A stretch of 64,000 nt of DNA from Psilocybe azurescens (GCA_023853785.1 JAJIRX010000095.1:124001-188000), one strand, 5' to 3'. Counted from the stretch's first letter, positions 46,840 to 59,025 are shown. Program-made: numbers and translations. The notes: generated by a model not told the origin, from the sequence alone.

Positions 46840-48622
46840 ATGGCAACACTCAGACACCAGACTCTATCACGGTCAACATCAAGTGATTCTATAACGACTC
46901 GGACGTACTCAGCCGCCTCTTCACGCACCAATGACACGGACCACGGAATACATTATACACACAGAGCTCTATTTCAAGTACCCTATGACTCGGATTATCG
47001 ACAAGATCGGAATCACAACTCGGATAGCTATAGCAGTCCAGCACGCAGAGCAGCCTATTCTTATTTCGCAGAGCATGACGAGCGGATACTAATGGACGAT
47101 GCGATAGAGGAAGAGGTACATGTAAGTATACACGACCAGTATAATTGATGCAAAGTGTCCATCACAAGGACATTAATGTTCAGGAGCCGCTGCTTAGTCT
47201 TACCCCCGAATATCTGAAAAGCCATTTTCTACAAGAAGGACGTCTGACACACGACCAAGCGTTGGATATCATCAACACTGCAACCAACATCTTCTCCAGG
47301 GAACCTAACTTGGTACATATACAAAGTCCAGTGACAAGTGGGTGTTCTTAACATTCGCGATTCATGGTTTCCTTCAGTAACTCATGGGACGCATTCTATT
47401 TCAGTCTGTGGGGATATACGCGGTCAATATGTGAGACCTGTCTATATGATCTCGTTGTGCACTTCTCTTAACTTTAATTTCTCACAGCTTCACCTTGTTC
47501 GGTTATTTGAACAGGGAAATAGCTTTCAGGATAACTTGTATCTCTTCCTGGGCGATTATGCAGATAGAGGGGCTCAGGGCATCGAGGTGCGCCCATGTAT
47601 GTCACTTTATCGTGCGGTACCACTTAATCCATACAAGTGTCTTCTGTATCTATATGCGCTCAAGATCCACAGCCCAGACCGAATAGTACTACTACGAGGG
47701 TGTCAAGAATGCCGCCACCCCAGTAAAAGCTTCACATTTAAAAGCGAATGTGAGTGATACTGATGTTCTACATGATCTCAATTCCGACATCACTTTCTCC
47801 AGGCCTACAGAAATATAAGGAGACGGTGTACGAGGCTTTCTTACGCCCCTTTTACTCCCCTCCCTATCTCTGCACTGATTGACGAGAGTCTGTTCAGTGT
47901 ACACGGAGGCATCTCCCCTGGATTGAACACCCTAAATGATATTAACCACGCATGTTTCTCTACATCCTATGCCCTCGTACTGTCCTAATACCATCTTCAG
48001 ATAGACCGATTTGTAGAAATCGGATCTTATGGATTACTTTGTGATCTGCTGTGCTCAGATCCCTTGCCTAATTTCGACAAGGAGACGGGACCGACTATTA
48101 GCAGCCTAGATTTAACTTCTACAGTAGTTTCCAGAGCGATGTTCATCTACAGCAGTATGGGCCGTGGTAGGCCCTCAGGCTGTTACACGTATGGGCTGTG
48201 CATTCATCTTCGTTGTCTACTACATTGACAAAACTGACTATATCTACGAAGGAGTCTGCCAATTTCTGGACCTAAACGATTTGGTTTTCATCATAACCGG
48301 GCACGGCGCACGTAGTGCAGCTGGCTACAAGAAGTACCGCAAGTCCAAAAAGCACAATAAACACTCTTTCATTGCGATCTCCTCCATGTCTAACTACCAG
48401 AATATGCCTCGTATCCCAGGTATCGTTCTCATCTACGCAAAGGAGGAAATATTCATCAGGCCGTTTGGAAGCTATCCTGCTGCGAATGGGGCTCGGCGAC
48501 TCCTTGACACCAGAAGAGGGGTCATTCAAAGCAAGATATGGGCCATTGGGCGGTTTATGTTACTTTTACAAACGATCCGGTGCGCATATTATTTGTTTGT
48601 ATCGCGCACACGCTCTGACTAA
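46840..48622 (+). pseudogene. Calcineurin A-like, copy D, promoter and start deleted
   Basis: Begins inside the leader (MATLRHQTLSRSTSSD). Exons are close to copy C: SLTPEYLKSHFLQEGRLTHD, CGDIRGQY, LVRLFEQGNSFQ, GDYADRGAQGIE, RGCQECRH, KYKETVYEAF, SVHGGISPG, FLDLNDLVFIITGHGARSAA, GYKKYRK, and a C-terminal LLDTRRGVIQSKIWAIGRF. Same Arg-for-His and Cys-for-Asn changes, and Gln for the His of GNHE as in C. An extra C near 47866 shifts the frame just before LPISAL; the HGGIS exon itself keeps CCCC, unlike C. Lacks the promoter, so probably not expressed from its own start. Confidence 0.8.
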
Positions 48623-48624
48623 AA

Positions 48625-49816
48625 TGTAGTGAGAGTGTGGAAACGAACATAGAGAGATCACTGGATGAAGAACTTATCGTCGTAGCTAGCCGTCCTGCGA
48701 TAAAAGACATGCTCGGCGCAAGACCCAGGAGCAGGAGCGATAGACCATTCGGTTCGGATATGTAGGTTTGCATCTGATCGTGATCAACCTTTATTCACGC
48801 ATTCGTAGTCCCAGATTTCCTATCGAGCCAAATCTGCGTTAATTCAGCCACAACAGCCTTCAGTTTCCCTCCTACCAGGCCCGGGTATCAAACCGTATCT
48901 CGGTTTAAAAAATTGAATTGGGGCACCATCCTCACAAAAACGGATAGGAACACTGCTACAAGACAATATACCAATCGTAAGTAGACTGTAGTACACAAGC
49001 TCCCTGCAAGATGTAATCAATACATTGTCCACATATCAGCGCACAGCGCACATGCAAATTACTATTTAAATGTAGGCGGTGGCATTAAAACTGGACATTG
49101 AACTTAACTCCAGTCAAAGCGGAGACGACAAGGATTCAGTGTAACAACGTTTTGATTTGACAGTTTGGTTAACCGATAGACGCCGGCTACAAATGATCGG
49201 AGCCTCAACTTAGCGTATATTTCCATGTTGCTTACGATTTCGGGCTCAGAGGCAATTGATATAGATTCACAAAATCTATGTTTATGCGGACTCTCTTTAA
49301 GTATAAGCGATGGGGCCTCCGGATAGAACAATTCTTTGAGTAGAGCCAATCGGAGCTTACCTACAGCAACTTGGGGAATTTTCTGACCACGTGTACCAGA
49401 CGGGACTTAGTGGGAGGTTCCATGAAACTAATTTAACTCATTCTTAGTATTCCAGAGGTGAATGACTATCAAATTACATTATTGATGCTTAGAGATACGT
49501 TGAAAACTCAGTCTTACACCACTGGTTCACGAATGCTCTGTCCAATCTGCCAATATTCGAGCCTTTATCAATGGCCGTATTACAATGTCTTGCGGGCTCA
49601 CAGCTCTTTTATAAGAAAGTCGGAATTTATGTATTTATTTGGTTTCAGTACGTGAGACAAGCTACTTTGAGCCGAGCACAAATATAAATAAGCTACTGTC
49701 GAGATTTAGTATAAGATATCAATAGCAAGGAAGTGAGCATAGCATAGCTGATTACAGAAAGACACATAAATCGAAGCAAGGAGAATGCAATATCGGAACA
49801 CACAATAGTATGAGAA
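48625..49816. other. Conserved spacer of module D
   Basis: Equivalent to 12640-13842; AAATATAAATAAG near 49680. No gene called. Confidence 0.45.
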
Positions 49817-50883
49817 TTATGACACCTCTAAAATACGTTTGCCAAAGCGGTATACCTGCACAGCTTGGCAGACAGTCAGAATAACCAGAAATATGATACT
49901 TGATATGTGCCATGCTTGTACTTGTTTCTGATTGAACTCCATTTCGTTCGTGGGATTTATGCGCATTATGATGTTGAGTAAAGTCACGATGCAGAAGAAC
50001 ATAGCCCTATCAATATAGTATCGTTGTTAGCATTTGATAGTACTTGTGTTCATCAGTCAAGGGACAAAGCTTACCAGGAAAACAGAGAGACTGGGAGGCA
50101 TAAATATGTCCAGAAATCAACTGCTTGTCGGTTGTTGAGACCCTGGGAGGCCTTAATGGGTAGTTCAGTTCAGAAGTTAGATGAGTCGGTGTCGTTGGCA
50201 AATCATGATATGACTTCGCTGACCTTCATCCATTCTTTCATAAACCCCTTCGATTTAAATTTGCCCTTCAACTGAAGGTAGAAGCCAGCAGTCATGAGAC
50301 CCATGCCGGAGCATATCAGCATAGATAAAACTGCTGTGCGTGCGTATATATTCCCATCGACACCTGGGACTTGAAAAACGCCAGTGGAAATCTATTCCAG
50401 ATGATAAATCAGTCTCCTGGTTCTGGGCTTTGAATTTATGGTTCTTACGGTAAGAGGATAAGGCAACCCGTGCAGGTGACTGACCATGCCTTGACCAACC
50501 AAATCATAGATCTATCCCATTGCTCGCGAAATTGGATTTCTGAGTGCAGTGCTGTGAGATTGGCTTCGCAGTCTTGGCAGGGAATGGGACGAATTTCGTC
50601 AAGCTCGATTGGAGAATTTTCTCCGAGTCGTGACTTCGCACAAGCCATATAGTTATAAAGCAGAAGGTGTAGACCGAACGTGTGCACCACTGCCAGTGCA
50701 GCATACAATGAAAGTGAAAAATGACCCCATAAGGTCCGATCCGAATTGAACTTGATATTCTCCTCTCTGTGGACAAGTCAATGCGAGAGTTACTGTATAC
50801 ATGAGCAGCAATGCACTGACTGACCTTGACTGTAATGGTGCTGTGGGCGCTCCATCACTGTTCTGGGCAGTAGAGGGACTCAT
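49817..50883 (-). pseudogene. Multi-pass membrane protein, copy D, frameshifted
   Basis: Starts MSPSTAQNSDGAPTAPLQS; exon 2 is intact (ALAVVHTFGLHLLLYNYMAC). At the start of exon 3 a one-base loss (near 50380) shifts the FPLGFFQIPG region. The 50010-50200 region is also rearranged compared with copy B (part of intron 3/exon 4). The last exon keeps SSIIFLVILTVCQAVQVYRF. Confidence 0.72.
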
Positions 50884-51029
50884 AACTTGAAATGAATACA
50901 ATATTGGGTCTAGGAAAGAGGGCAAAAGAGACTGGAATCTGAAAGTCGACTGAGCTGAACATTGGTATTTATATGACGTTTCCCTTCATCCAAGTTTAAG
51001 TCGGACCATGGGCCAAAGTTGGACAGCCG

Positions 51030-51830
51030 AACCTTAATTGGTGTATTTACGCATTCCAGCAAAAATCTGACAGCCAATCCAATAATAGGTTCAGTCCCAC
51101 CGAGTAGCACTCGTCGCGCTTCAAGCCTATAACCAAATTAATTGGTCTATTTACGCATTCCATCAAAAATCTGACGGCTGGTCATCCGAAGCTGGCCGGT
51201 CCCTTCCCAAAGAGGAAACAAGAACCCAGACGCATCCTCACCTACCATTGAGCTCAATATCTATTGATCATGTACCAACTCTGGATGAAACGCTGGATTT
51301 TTTTTTTGGATGGCTTTATGTACTAATATCTCTGGCTAGTCATAAGGTATCGAGGGCACAGCAAACATGTCTCTGTGCACAGGCCTGTGATGATGGCTGA
51401 AGGTTTGCATCCATTATGAAAGAATCAGGTATTTAAGGGGTCATTAAACTGTGAGGTGCTGAGTATGTGGACCAAGCCGGTCAAAAATTCTCCCATAGTC
51501 TGTTAGGAATAGTTGATCATGAAATAATTGGACTGATTGGAGAGCTTGCTCCCCTCTCTACAGTCTACTGCCGATACCAAAATGTCTAAGCCCACGTGAT
51601 CTGCTGGCTTTTGATGGTCACCCTGTGAGAACTTTGAAAGCGGCGAGCAGCGAGCATAGCTCCTCATAGAGCATGTGCCTGGCATAGCCCCAGGGTTGTA
51701 TTTAAAACGGAGTTACCGTGAGAGAGTTACATGATGGTCACATCAAGGCACGCGCTGGAAATTTCAGACTGCAAAACAATATGCAAGTCACTGTATTACT
51801 ATCAGTGTATGGCCAGAACCACACGATTGG
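51030..51830. repeat. Non-coding region between units D and E with two repeats
   Basis: A direct repeat of about 40 bp (TATTTACGCATTCCA...AAAAATCTGAC) lies at about 51035 and 51139. The CACGTGATC block recurs at about 51565-51690. No gene seen. Confidence 0.5.
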
Positions 51831-53455
51831 CTATACATACATTGCCCGCATCAATGGGTGTGTGATGGTCTCTACCTTCACACCGTGTCACCACCTCCAC
51901 TGCTTTTTGAATTGGCCTTCTCTTCCCTTAAGTTCTATGTTCGATGACAGTTGATTGTCATTCTACTTCTATTCGGACAACCATTTCTGTACCAGACGCA
52001 GACGCACATACGGATCCCTCCAGGAATACATGCACACCGTACCCATCCACCCTGCTGCACATACATGCCACCACCACCACCATCATCATCTACCATCCGA
52101 CATAACTCCTTAAACGCGGACAGTGTGACTGTCCTTTTTTTTATTATCTCTCTGTGCCTGCGCCTGCTACCAGCGTGGGTACAGCGCACAACACCACCGG
52201 TAGCAGCAGCAACAACAACGCCGCTGGCCCATCGATGCTACCCATCCCCCCACCACTGCGACGATAGTGGAGGGGAAAGGCAAGGCAAGGGCGGAGCCTG
52301 AGGCTTAGCTTGAGTCTGGCTTCCCCTCGTCCTTGCGTGCGCACTAGCATTCTGGGCCGATATCGACACCGATATCGAGCACATCGTACACGCTGACACC
52401 CGTATTCAAACCATCATCCATACCTGTCCCCTCACCTGTCCCCTCACCTGTCCCCTCACCTGTCCCCTCACCTGTCCCCTCACCTGTCCCCTCACCTGTC
52501 CCCGCACCTGTCCCCGCGCCCACACAAGAACACAACACCGGCAAACGTGCGCGTCCCTCTGAAAGTGCCGCCACATTGAAATCGAAAGCCCCCAGGAAGA
52601 AGATTGTGTTCACGGCTGAGAGCGAAGGTGTAGCAGAAGGAAGGAGGCGGAAGGAGAGGGATGAGAATGCAAGAGAGACGCGGTCGCGGACGCCTGTGCT
52701 GATATCGAACCTTGCTTTGCGGCCGCGCACGCGAACGGCGACCACTGCTGTGTCTGTCCTGCTGTTGCCGCGCCCGCGCCCGCACCCACACTATCAGCGT
52801 CGATACCTGCTTCAGCTCCCCTTCTAGCGACACCTATACATGCACCGACGTCTTCTACCCCACCATCCGAACGATCATCAGCATCACCGTTACCGACTAC
52901 GACGACGTCGAATGGGGTCTCAAATCATCCCAGCTCCGAGTGTGCTCCCACCGATATCGACATCAGAACCCCAGACACTCCTTAACGCTCATTTCAACAT
53001 CGACACCGCCATTCTCCCGTCCGCCTTCACCCTTGTCCCTGCACCCCGCACCGTCGAGCGGGCTCTTCTTCATCTTCTGAGCCACCCTTGGACACTCCTC
53101 CACCTTCTCCTCTCCACCTGCTTTCCGCTTCGAGCCTCTCGTAGCGTGCACCAGAGGCACTGATGCTGGCGGGCTTTGGGCAGTCACAGCTGGTATCAGA
53201 GGAGCTGGATAAAGCAGTACCGGCGACGGCGACGGCGTCAGTGATAGGCACGATGAAAGATAAGGCGATGGCCATGGCGAAGCCGAGAGTGAGTAGGTCT
53301 GGGACGACGAAGGTTAAGAGGCGGATGGATGTGAGTGTTTTTCTTTTGGAAGAGTAACTTTGAGAGCGTTTTTGTTCGTTTATCTTGGATCCCTTTCATT
53401 CCTATGTCTTTCAATTTCCTTTTTTTTTTTCGCGTTTTTGTACGCGTTCTCAAGG
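51831..53455 (+). pseudogene. Truncated inverted copy E of the 5' part of the low-complexity gene
   Basis: Covers the upstream region, exon 1 and part of intron 1. The start codon is GTG (52125) where the parent has ATG. NLALRPRTRT is present, then a run of exon 1 with a gap near 52925, the donor GATGTGAGTG (53327), and the intron up to GCGTTCTCAA, where homology ends at 53455. It is shorter than C and D, which continue into exons 2 and 3. Confidence 0.8.
52423..52518. repeat. 12-bp minisatellite (8 units)
   Basis: Six perfect CCTGTCCCCTCA units then two variants, in the same place as the array in fragment D but more homogeneous, which suggests recent expansion or conversion. Confidence 0.88.
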
Positions 53456-54190
53456 ATATATTGACTTGTAAATGGTGAAAACTAAGACAGGCTCGATATT
53501 TAGTACATATGGATAATAGGTTTTATTGAAATAGAAATCGAAGGCTTACAAGCACATGTTACCCAATTGTCGCGTAAGATACGGGCACGAGTAAGAATAT
53601 ATGATCACTGCCATCTACAAATGCAATGTAAGGAGCCCTCTCAATCAAGCGTCTACAGAGATTATCAGCGAATGAAGTACTTTGAGCGAAGATCGCATTC
53701 AGGTTGCATGACCCTGCCTTCTAACATCTCGCTCGACTTATGCTATTTTACCTATCCGTTGGACTGAAGAATGCAGATACCTCTCGATCCTTTCAAAAAC
53801 ACATTCTCCTAGGACTCTAGGTAGGCGACCCTATTCTGTTTCCTTCACTTCAACATCTCGGATTCCAAGATTCCGCTATTATCACCGTTATAACGGCAGG
53901 GACACACGCATAACTTAACTCAAGCCGGTCACGGTCGCAACAAAAGTACGGAATGAACAGCATAGATTCATAATAGAGAGTTCAAAGAGGGTAGATATGG
54001 CCAATTACTCCACGTAGAGCTGGTTCATGATAGATCTGGTGCATGATGTATCGGTTTGCAGATTCATATCTTAGACACCGGTTGTGTCGAGACAGAACGC
54101 TGCAGACTGATCCTCGACGACGGATAATTGACTGCTAGTCGCCCAAATCTTGAGTGATCGCGTGCCCATCATTCCTAACCAAGTTCGGCT
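53456..54190. other. Non-coding stretch
   Basis: Unrelated to the array units. No gene, repeat or element recognised. Confidence 0.4.
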
Positions 54191-55330
54191 GAGAGTAAAC
54201 TCAGAAAGCGCTCGTTAAGTGTATCAGCATCTCGGAGGGCTGAATATGAGGCTATGGCGAGATCGATGCCACTGTGCTCAATTCAGTGTGAGCTGCCCCA
54301 TCGATACTAGCAAGAGAGCCCAGCGTGCATCCTTTAAATCCACGTGCCAGAGAGCCTGAATTACTCTGAGTAGGATGGATGAAGACGTGTGAACAAATTC
54401 GTCGTACCTACAGAGACTGTGACTCACATGAGTTGTCAAGAGAGGCTGGCAAAGACGTCTGCGACTGGATGCTGGAAGACCCGGGATCGAGATCCAGATA
54501 GGAGCATTGAAATAGCGTACTTTGAGCAGACATATACTCCAATTGGCCACCTAAGCATACAACGGCATCTTCAACCTCAAAAGGCAAGGGATGGACTTGA
54601 TTTTGGGCAGTGCCGGCAAAATCTCCAATGACTGAAGTGATTCGAAAGAAAGAAGGTTGAGACCAAGTTCGGATAAGGGTATGCCCGAGCTCGAGTCGCA
54701 TTCATCGATCAGAGAGCGCCCAAGGCTAGGTTGTAAACACGCTCGCTGCTTCCTCAGTTTTAGCCATTGCAAGGAAAGTCTTGTGCGGCTGAAATAACGT
54801 GTTCTTGATATCTGGTAGATACGACGGAAGTGTAGCAATGTCCACGAGACTCTAGCCATATCAGAACTGTATGCATAAAGTTAGAGCAAAGAAGTAGTAA
54901 ATCAAACGACAGAATGAACCCACAATAGCTCGTTGTAGAGTGTAGGTCTAGAAGCGTTCGAAGAAAAGACAATTAAAAGACAACCAGGCCCTTTAAAAGA
55001 AAAGAAAGAGTCCGTGTCTCTGTGAGAGAAAGACAACCAAGTCGAAATGGCAATTGAGAAACATAGCCTCTGGCGCGCTAGTTGTTATAAGCAGGTAGGT
55101 AGAACAAGGTCGTGGAGGTGGTAGCAGAGGTCTCAAGGCGTACAAAGGCGTCCTCAACGAAAGAAATTGCATGTAACTAAGGTATCCAGACGTCAACTGC
55201 CATCGCCGGTAATTGGAAAGGATGTTCTCGACGTCAGCGACGTCAAGGAAACTTGGATACTCATTCACATTACGCGACCGATTGCTGTTCATCTTGAATA
55301 GAGGCACGTCTGAAAAGAGCAAAAATACAA
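54190..55330 (-). CDS. Possible unrecognised gene, several short exons
   Basis: Minus-strand frames look coding in pieces: VNEYPSFLDVADVENILSNY with YRRWQLTSGYLSYMQFLSLR (55280-55150), then EVEDAVVCLGGQLEYMSAQS (around 54570). Stops between them would need introns. I recognise no family. It could equally be chance open frames. Confidence 0.25.
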
Positions 55331-57300
55331 GGCATCAATCCCAACTCCTGAGGCCTGTCCATCCCGGCAGACTTGTATACATACCCAGGAGGTACAAGGA
55401 AAGGTCGGTCGCTATGGGAGGTGATTATACATGCGTAGGTTATTATGGCATTTAGTGAAGTTCACATCAATGATTCACCGCGTGCCCACTGCCAACACTA
55501 AAATACCTAAGCTCACGTGATCCACTGGCTTTTCGATGGCCACCCTGTGAGAACTTTGAAAGCGCCGAGCGCCGAGCACAGCTCACCACAGAGAAGCTTT
55601 TTTTATACGGAGGCTTCTGAAGTGATAGTGGAGTCTGGACCCAACAAATTCTGAGGCTGCCATTTTTGCAGCTTCAATAACTTTGCATGGGAGGGAACAT
55701 ACTGAGACTTACTGGAAAGGAAATCCCGTGAGAATCCCTTTATTGTTGTTCAAAGTACTAGTAGTAGTGAGGGATCAGTGTTCAATTGTATTATTGATGG
55801 TTTTGCCGATTTGAATTGACAGTGATGTGTAGTGTACGAGATATTAATGACTACAGAGCAGACCGAGCATGAGGAACGCAAAAAGAAAGGCCTACATAAT
55901 CGCAGAATACTATGATTAAACGGGGCTTCATTAGAGTGTAAAGTATGGCTCGGTTCTGTAGAGCCCCCATCACGTTACCGAAATTATTTGTGATGATGAT
56001 AAGAGACGTCAAGTCTGGGCATTACAAGCCAGGTGAACACATCTGTGGAGCCGTGAGGGCATGCATCGCGTATTCCCCTGCCATGAGATCTTCCCACTGC
56101 TTACTGTGCTTTGGAATATAGCTCCCGTAGACTCGCTGAGACCTACAACATGTATCATTCAGCCCACCTCTAAGCCTATGCCTTGACACTGTCGGTGAAA
56201 CTATCCTGAGCTCAGAACACCAAGGTCTTTCGCGTTTCTGGAAAGTCCGTGTGCATAATTGAACCTTGAACTAACGATAGTTTCACAATAAACCATATTC
56301 GAAACAATAATTAAGACGCATCCAATTGGTCCTTCCAGCCCTGAAAATCATTTGTAAATCTTCCTCTGAAACTCCCAAGTGAGACTTTTACTCGTATTTG
56401 CATTACATTATTTTCCGGCAAAATATGAAGACCCTGCATGATATTATCTACACTTTATAATTCCATATAATCAGTACTTCTTAAGTTTTGGTATGCATTC
56501 GGCATGTGATGGCCGTCTGTCGAGTTTTAAATTGGCAAATATCTATGACAAAAGCATGTTCCCTAGCTCACCAACACGTTTTATGCCACACCTTAGAGCT
56601 AAATATCCTGAATTTACTCTCAATAGGTCTAGATAATTTTAATCTCCCTTGAATTGTTTTTATTAGGTGTCGTTTATCCCCCAACCATCTGGCTACAAAT
56701 TAGACTGAACATAAAAGATATTAAACCATCACGGACTAAGTCACTCAAATGTCACCCATGCCATTCTCTGATAACTTCCCAACATTAACGGTGGGTTTTT
56801 ATAAAGTACTTGAAGTATTAAAAACCACTCTACAAAGTATTCATGAAAATGCACCAACAGATTGCATTCTTTGAACGGAGCCGCTATTCGGCGGATATAG
56901 GATTTAGGCTCCGCTGATCCCCTAATCCACCGTTCTTGACAACTATTTGGCGCGTAAGTAAGGTGTAAGGCTCTCGCTGTAATACGTACAAAATAGAGTA
57001 CGAATTACAGCATAGTATGTATGGCAAAATAGTACTGTATAGCTTTTTTTCAGTAAGTACCCTCAGAGCATTGAGTATCTCTCGAGTACGTACCAAATCT
57101 CGCGTCATACAACCTTCGAGTTTTTGCCGGAAAATAATGTCATAAATATTTGACTGATGAGTGCGTTGGGAGCCCAGACCTACATCTTTGGGTCACAAAT
57201 ATGCTGTCTAAGACCTCGATTGCCAAGCTTTATCAACAGCTTGGAGCCCAGCCGGCATATTACTATTAGCGCCTTGGCTGACCCACCGAAATACCTCTGA
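55331..57300. other. AT-rich intergenic region
   Basis: The third copy of the CACGTGATC block is at about 55485-55620 (CTCACGTGATCCACTGGC...GTGAGAACTTTGAAAGCG), followed by TTTTTTTATACGG. The rest is AT-rich with only short chance ORFs; nothing else seen. Confidence 0.45.
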
Positions 57301-57312
57301 CGCTCAGTCAAC

Positions 57313-57319
57313 TATAAAT
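57313..57319 (+). promoter_or_regulatory. TATA box of the terpene synthase gene
   Basis: TATAAAT 47 bp before the ATG at 57360. Confidence 0.55.
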
Positions 57320-57359
57320 TCAGCGAAGTCTGAGTACATTCATGCGGGCTGCTTAAATT

Positions 57360-58467
57360 ATGTCTGCCTTAAAATCTGTATTTACTGCGCTCTCCGCATC
57401 TCTTTCCTCCCAGTCTCTTCTTCCCTGGTTGACCCAAGCGAAGTCCAATTATGGTCAAAGACATCAGTCTCCTACATTTGTGCAAGAAATTGTTCCCAAT
57501 CTTCTTCGAGAACTCGATTATTGTCCCCCACACATAGATCCTGAGTGAAGAGAATATCTAGCGCAATCTCTGCGCTCAGAATTTTGCCATATTCCAATAG
57601 TCAAGCTTGGTTTGAAGCAGTCTGTACAGTCGGCGGCGATGGCAGATGTAAGTTAATTGATACATCACACTTATTACTTCAATTCGTTAACCAAATTTAA
57701 TAGCTTTCTTATTTTGGACACGAAGTCCAGGTTCAACTTCAAGTTGCCTGCTTTACCTGGTATTCATTTTTCCTTACAGAGTAAAATAGTATTCATTCAC
57801 AACTGGCAGGTTCATGATTTACTTCGACGACTTCTGCCACAAATTCCCAGCATCTATAGAGAAATTTCAACGCGGTATGCTTACAAGCACTCTTGTAGAA
57901 GAACTTCCAATCATGGAACACTTCCGTGAGCATCTAACCGATATGTACCAGCTGTGGGACTCAATACCAGCAAACTGCATCACCACATCTGCCATAGAGT
58001 ATATCAACGGCTGTTCGCTCGAAGGAACGCCTATGATCAAAAGAATAGAGCTATTGAGTACCGCACAATCATGGCCCTCTTATCTACGTACCAAAACTGG
58101 AGTCGCTGCTGCATATGCTTTCATGATATTTCCGAGGAATCGCCATCCTGATATATCTACGTATATTCAGGTAATCGGAGACATTTGTCTCTTTATAGAT
58201 CTCACTAACGATGTCCTTTCGTAAGTTCATCCTCGTATCCTCATAACGTGTTCTGACTTTGATTACTTCAGGTTTTATAAAGAGACCCTCGCAGGAGAGG
58301 AAAATAATTTTATTCACAATAAGGCCTTTGTAACCGGAAAGTCCATTGAAGACACTCTCCACGACGTGGCGCACGATGTGTTACCCGCCCATTCGCGGAT
58401 CACGAAAACATTAGAAGCCACGGATAGATCCCACTCATGGAGGAGTTTTGTCAACGGATACTTGTGA
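57360..58467 (+). pseudogene. Trichodiene-synthase-like terpene synthase, probably broken
   Basis: Class I terpene cyclase of the fungal trichodiene synthase-like type, which would cyclise farnesyl diphosphate. Starts MSALKSVFTALSASLSSQSL. The first Asp-rich motif is YFDDFCHKF (about 57818) and the second metal site NDVLSFYKE, complete for N, S and E, spans an intron (58221-58271). It ends RSFVNGYL at 58467, giving roughly 310 residues, within the usual range. Two problems: an in-frame TGA at 57546 directly after HIDPE, although the following 35 codons still read as the expected protein (REYLAQSLRSEFCHIPIVKL), and unclear splicing at 57650-57815. A readthrough or unusual intron is possible, but a nonsense allele is simplest. 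The product is unknown. Confidence 0.72.
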
Positions 58468-59025
58468 GCTAGAGTTTACACTCGTGCGTTACCCATTGGA
58501 TTAACCGTTTAATTGTAACTCACTAGAGCGTTTCATGTTACGCAAGCACGTTACCGGCTGAGTGATCTCGGGTTCTAGTTCTCTCAGACTTAGATATTCA
58601 GCTTTAACTATACTCGTACGATAGTTGTTAATATGCTTAGACAACTTTTGCACTCATTGAGTGTGGATTATCAGAGATCATGGGCGGGTCAATAATGAAC
58701 CTTGCTGCGAGTGGATGCCTTGTCAGAAACGTGTTGAAGCAATAGAAAATTTACACCTCTTATCTTGAGCGCATACTTATGTTATGAGCATCGTCAGAAC
58801 GACCGGTCACTGGCTGGCAACTTGAAGCTTCCAATTATTGCCGGAGGCAGACCCTACGCCTTAGGCCTCAGGTTTTGAACTCCGGTTCGTTTGTCACAGC
58901 AATTGCCACCAGCTGGGGCTATTCGGAGATAATTATAGGTAGAACCGAAAACTGCGGAAACAACTCTACCAGATACCTCCAGATACTAGAGCTCGCTAAC
59001 CACTTGGTTTAAAGCACTGTTATCA
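58468..59025. other. Intergenic region between terpene synthase and regulator
   Basis: 558 bp without an ORF of note; presumably the terminator of the first gene and promoter of the second. No clear TATA found. Confidence 0.4.

Noticed and set aside
10567..48622. PP1 or PP2A identity for the phosphatase-like copies
   Set aside because: The leader motif (EGRL...ALxIIN), ECLQKY, GYRMYRK spacing and the C-terminal SKIRAIGRF block fit calcineurin A; PP1 and PP2A lack the last block.
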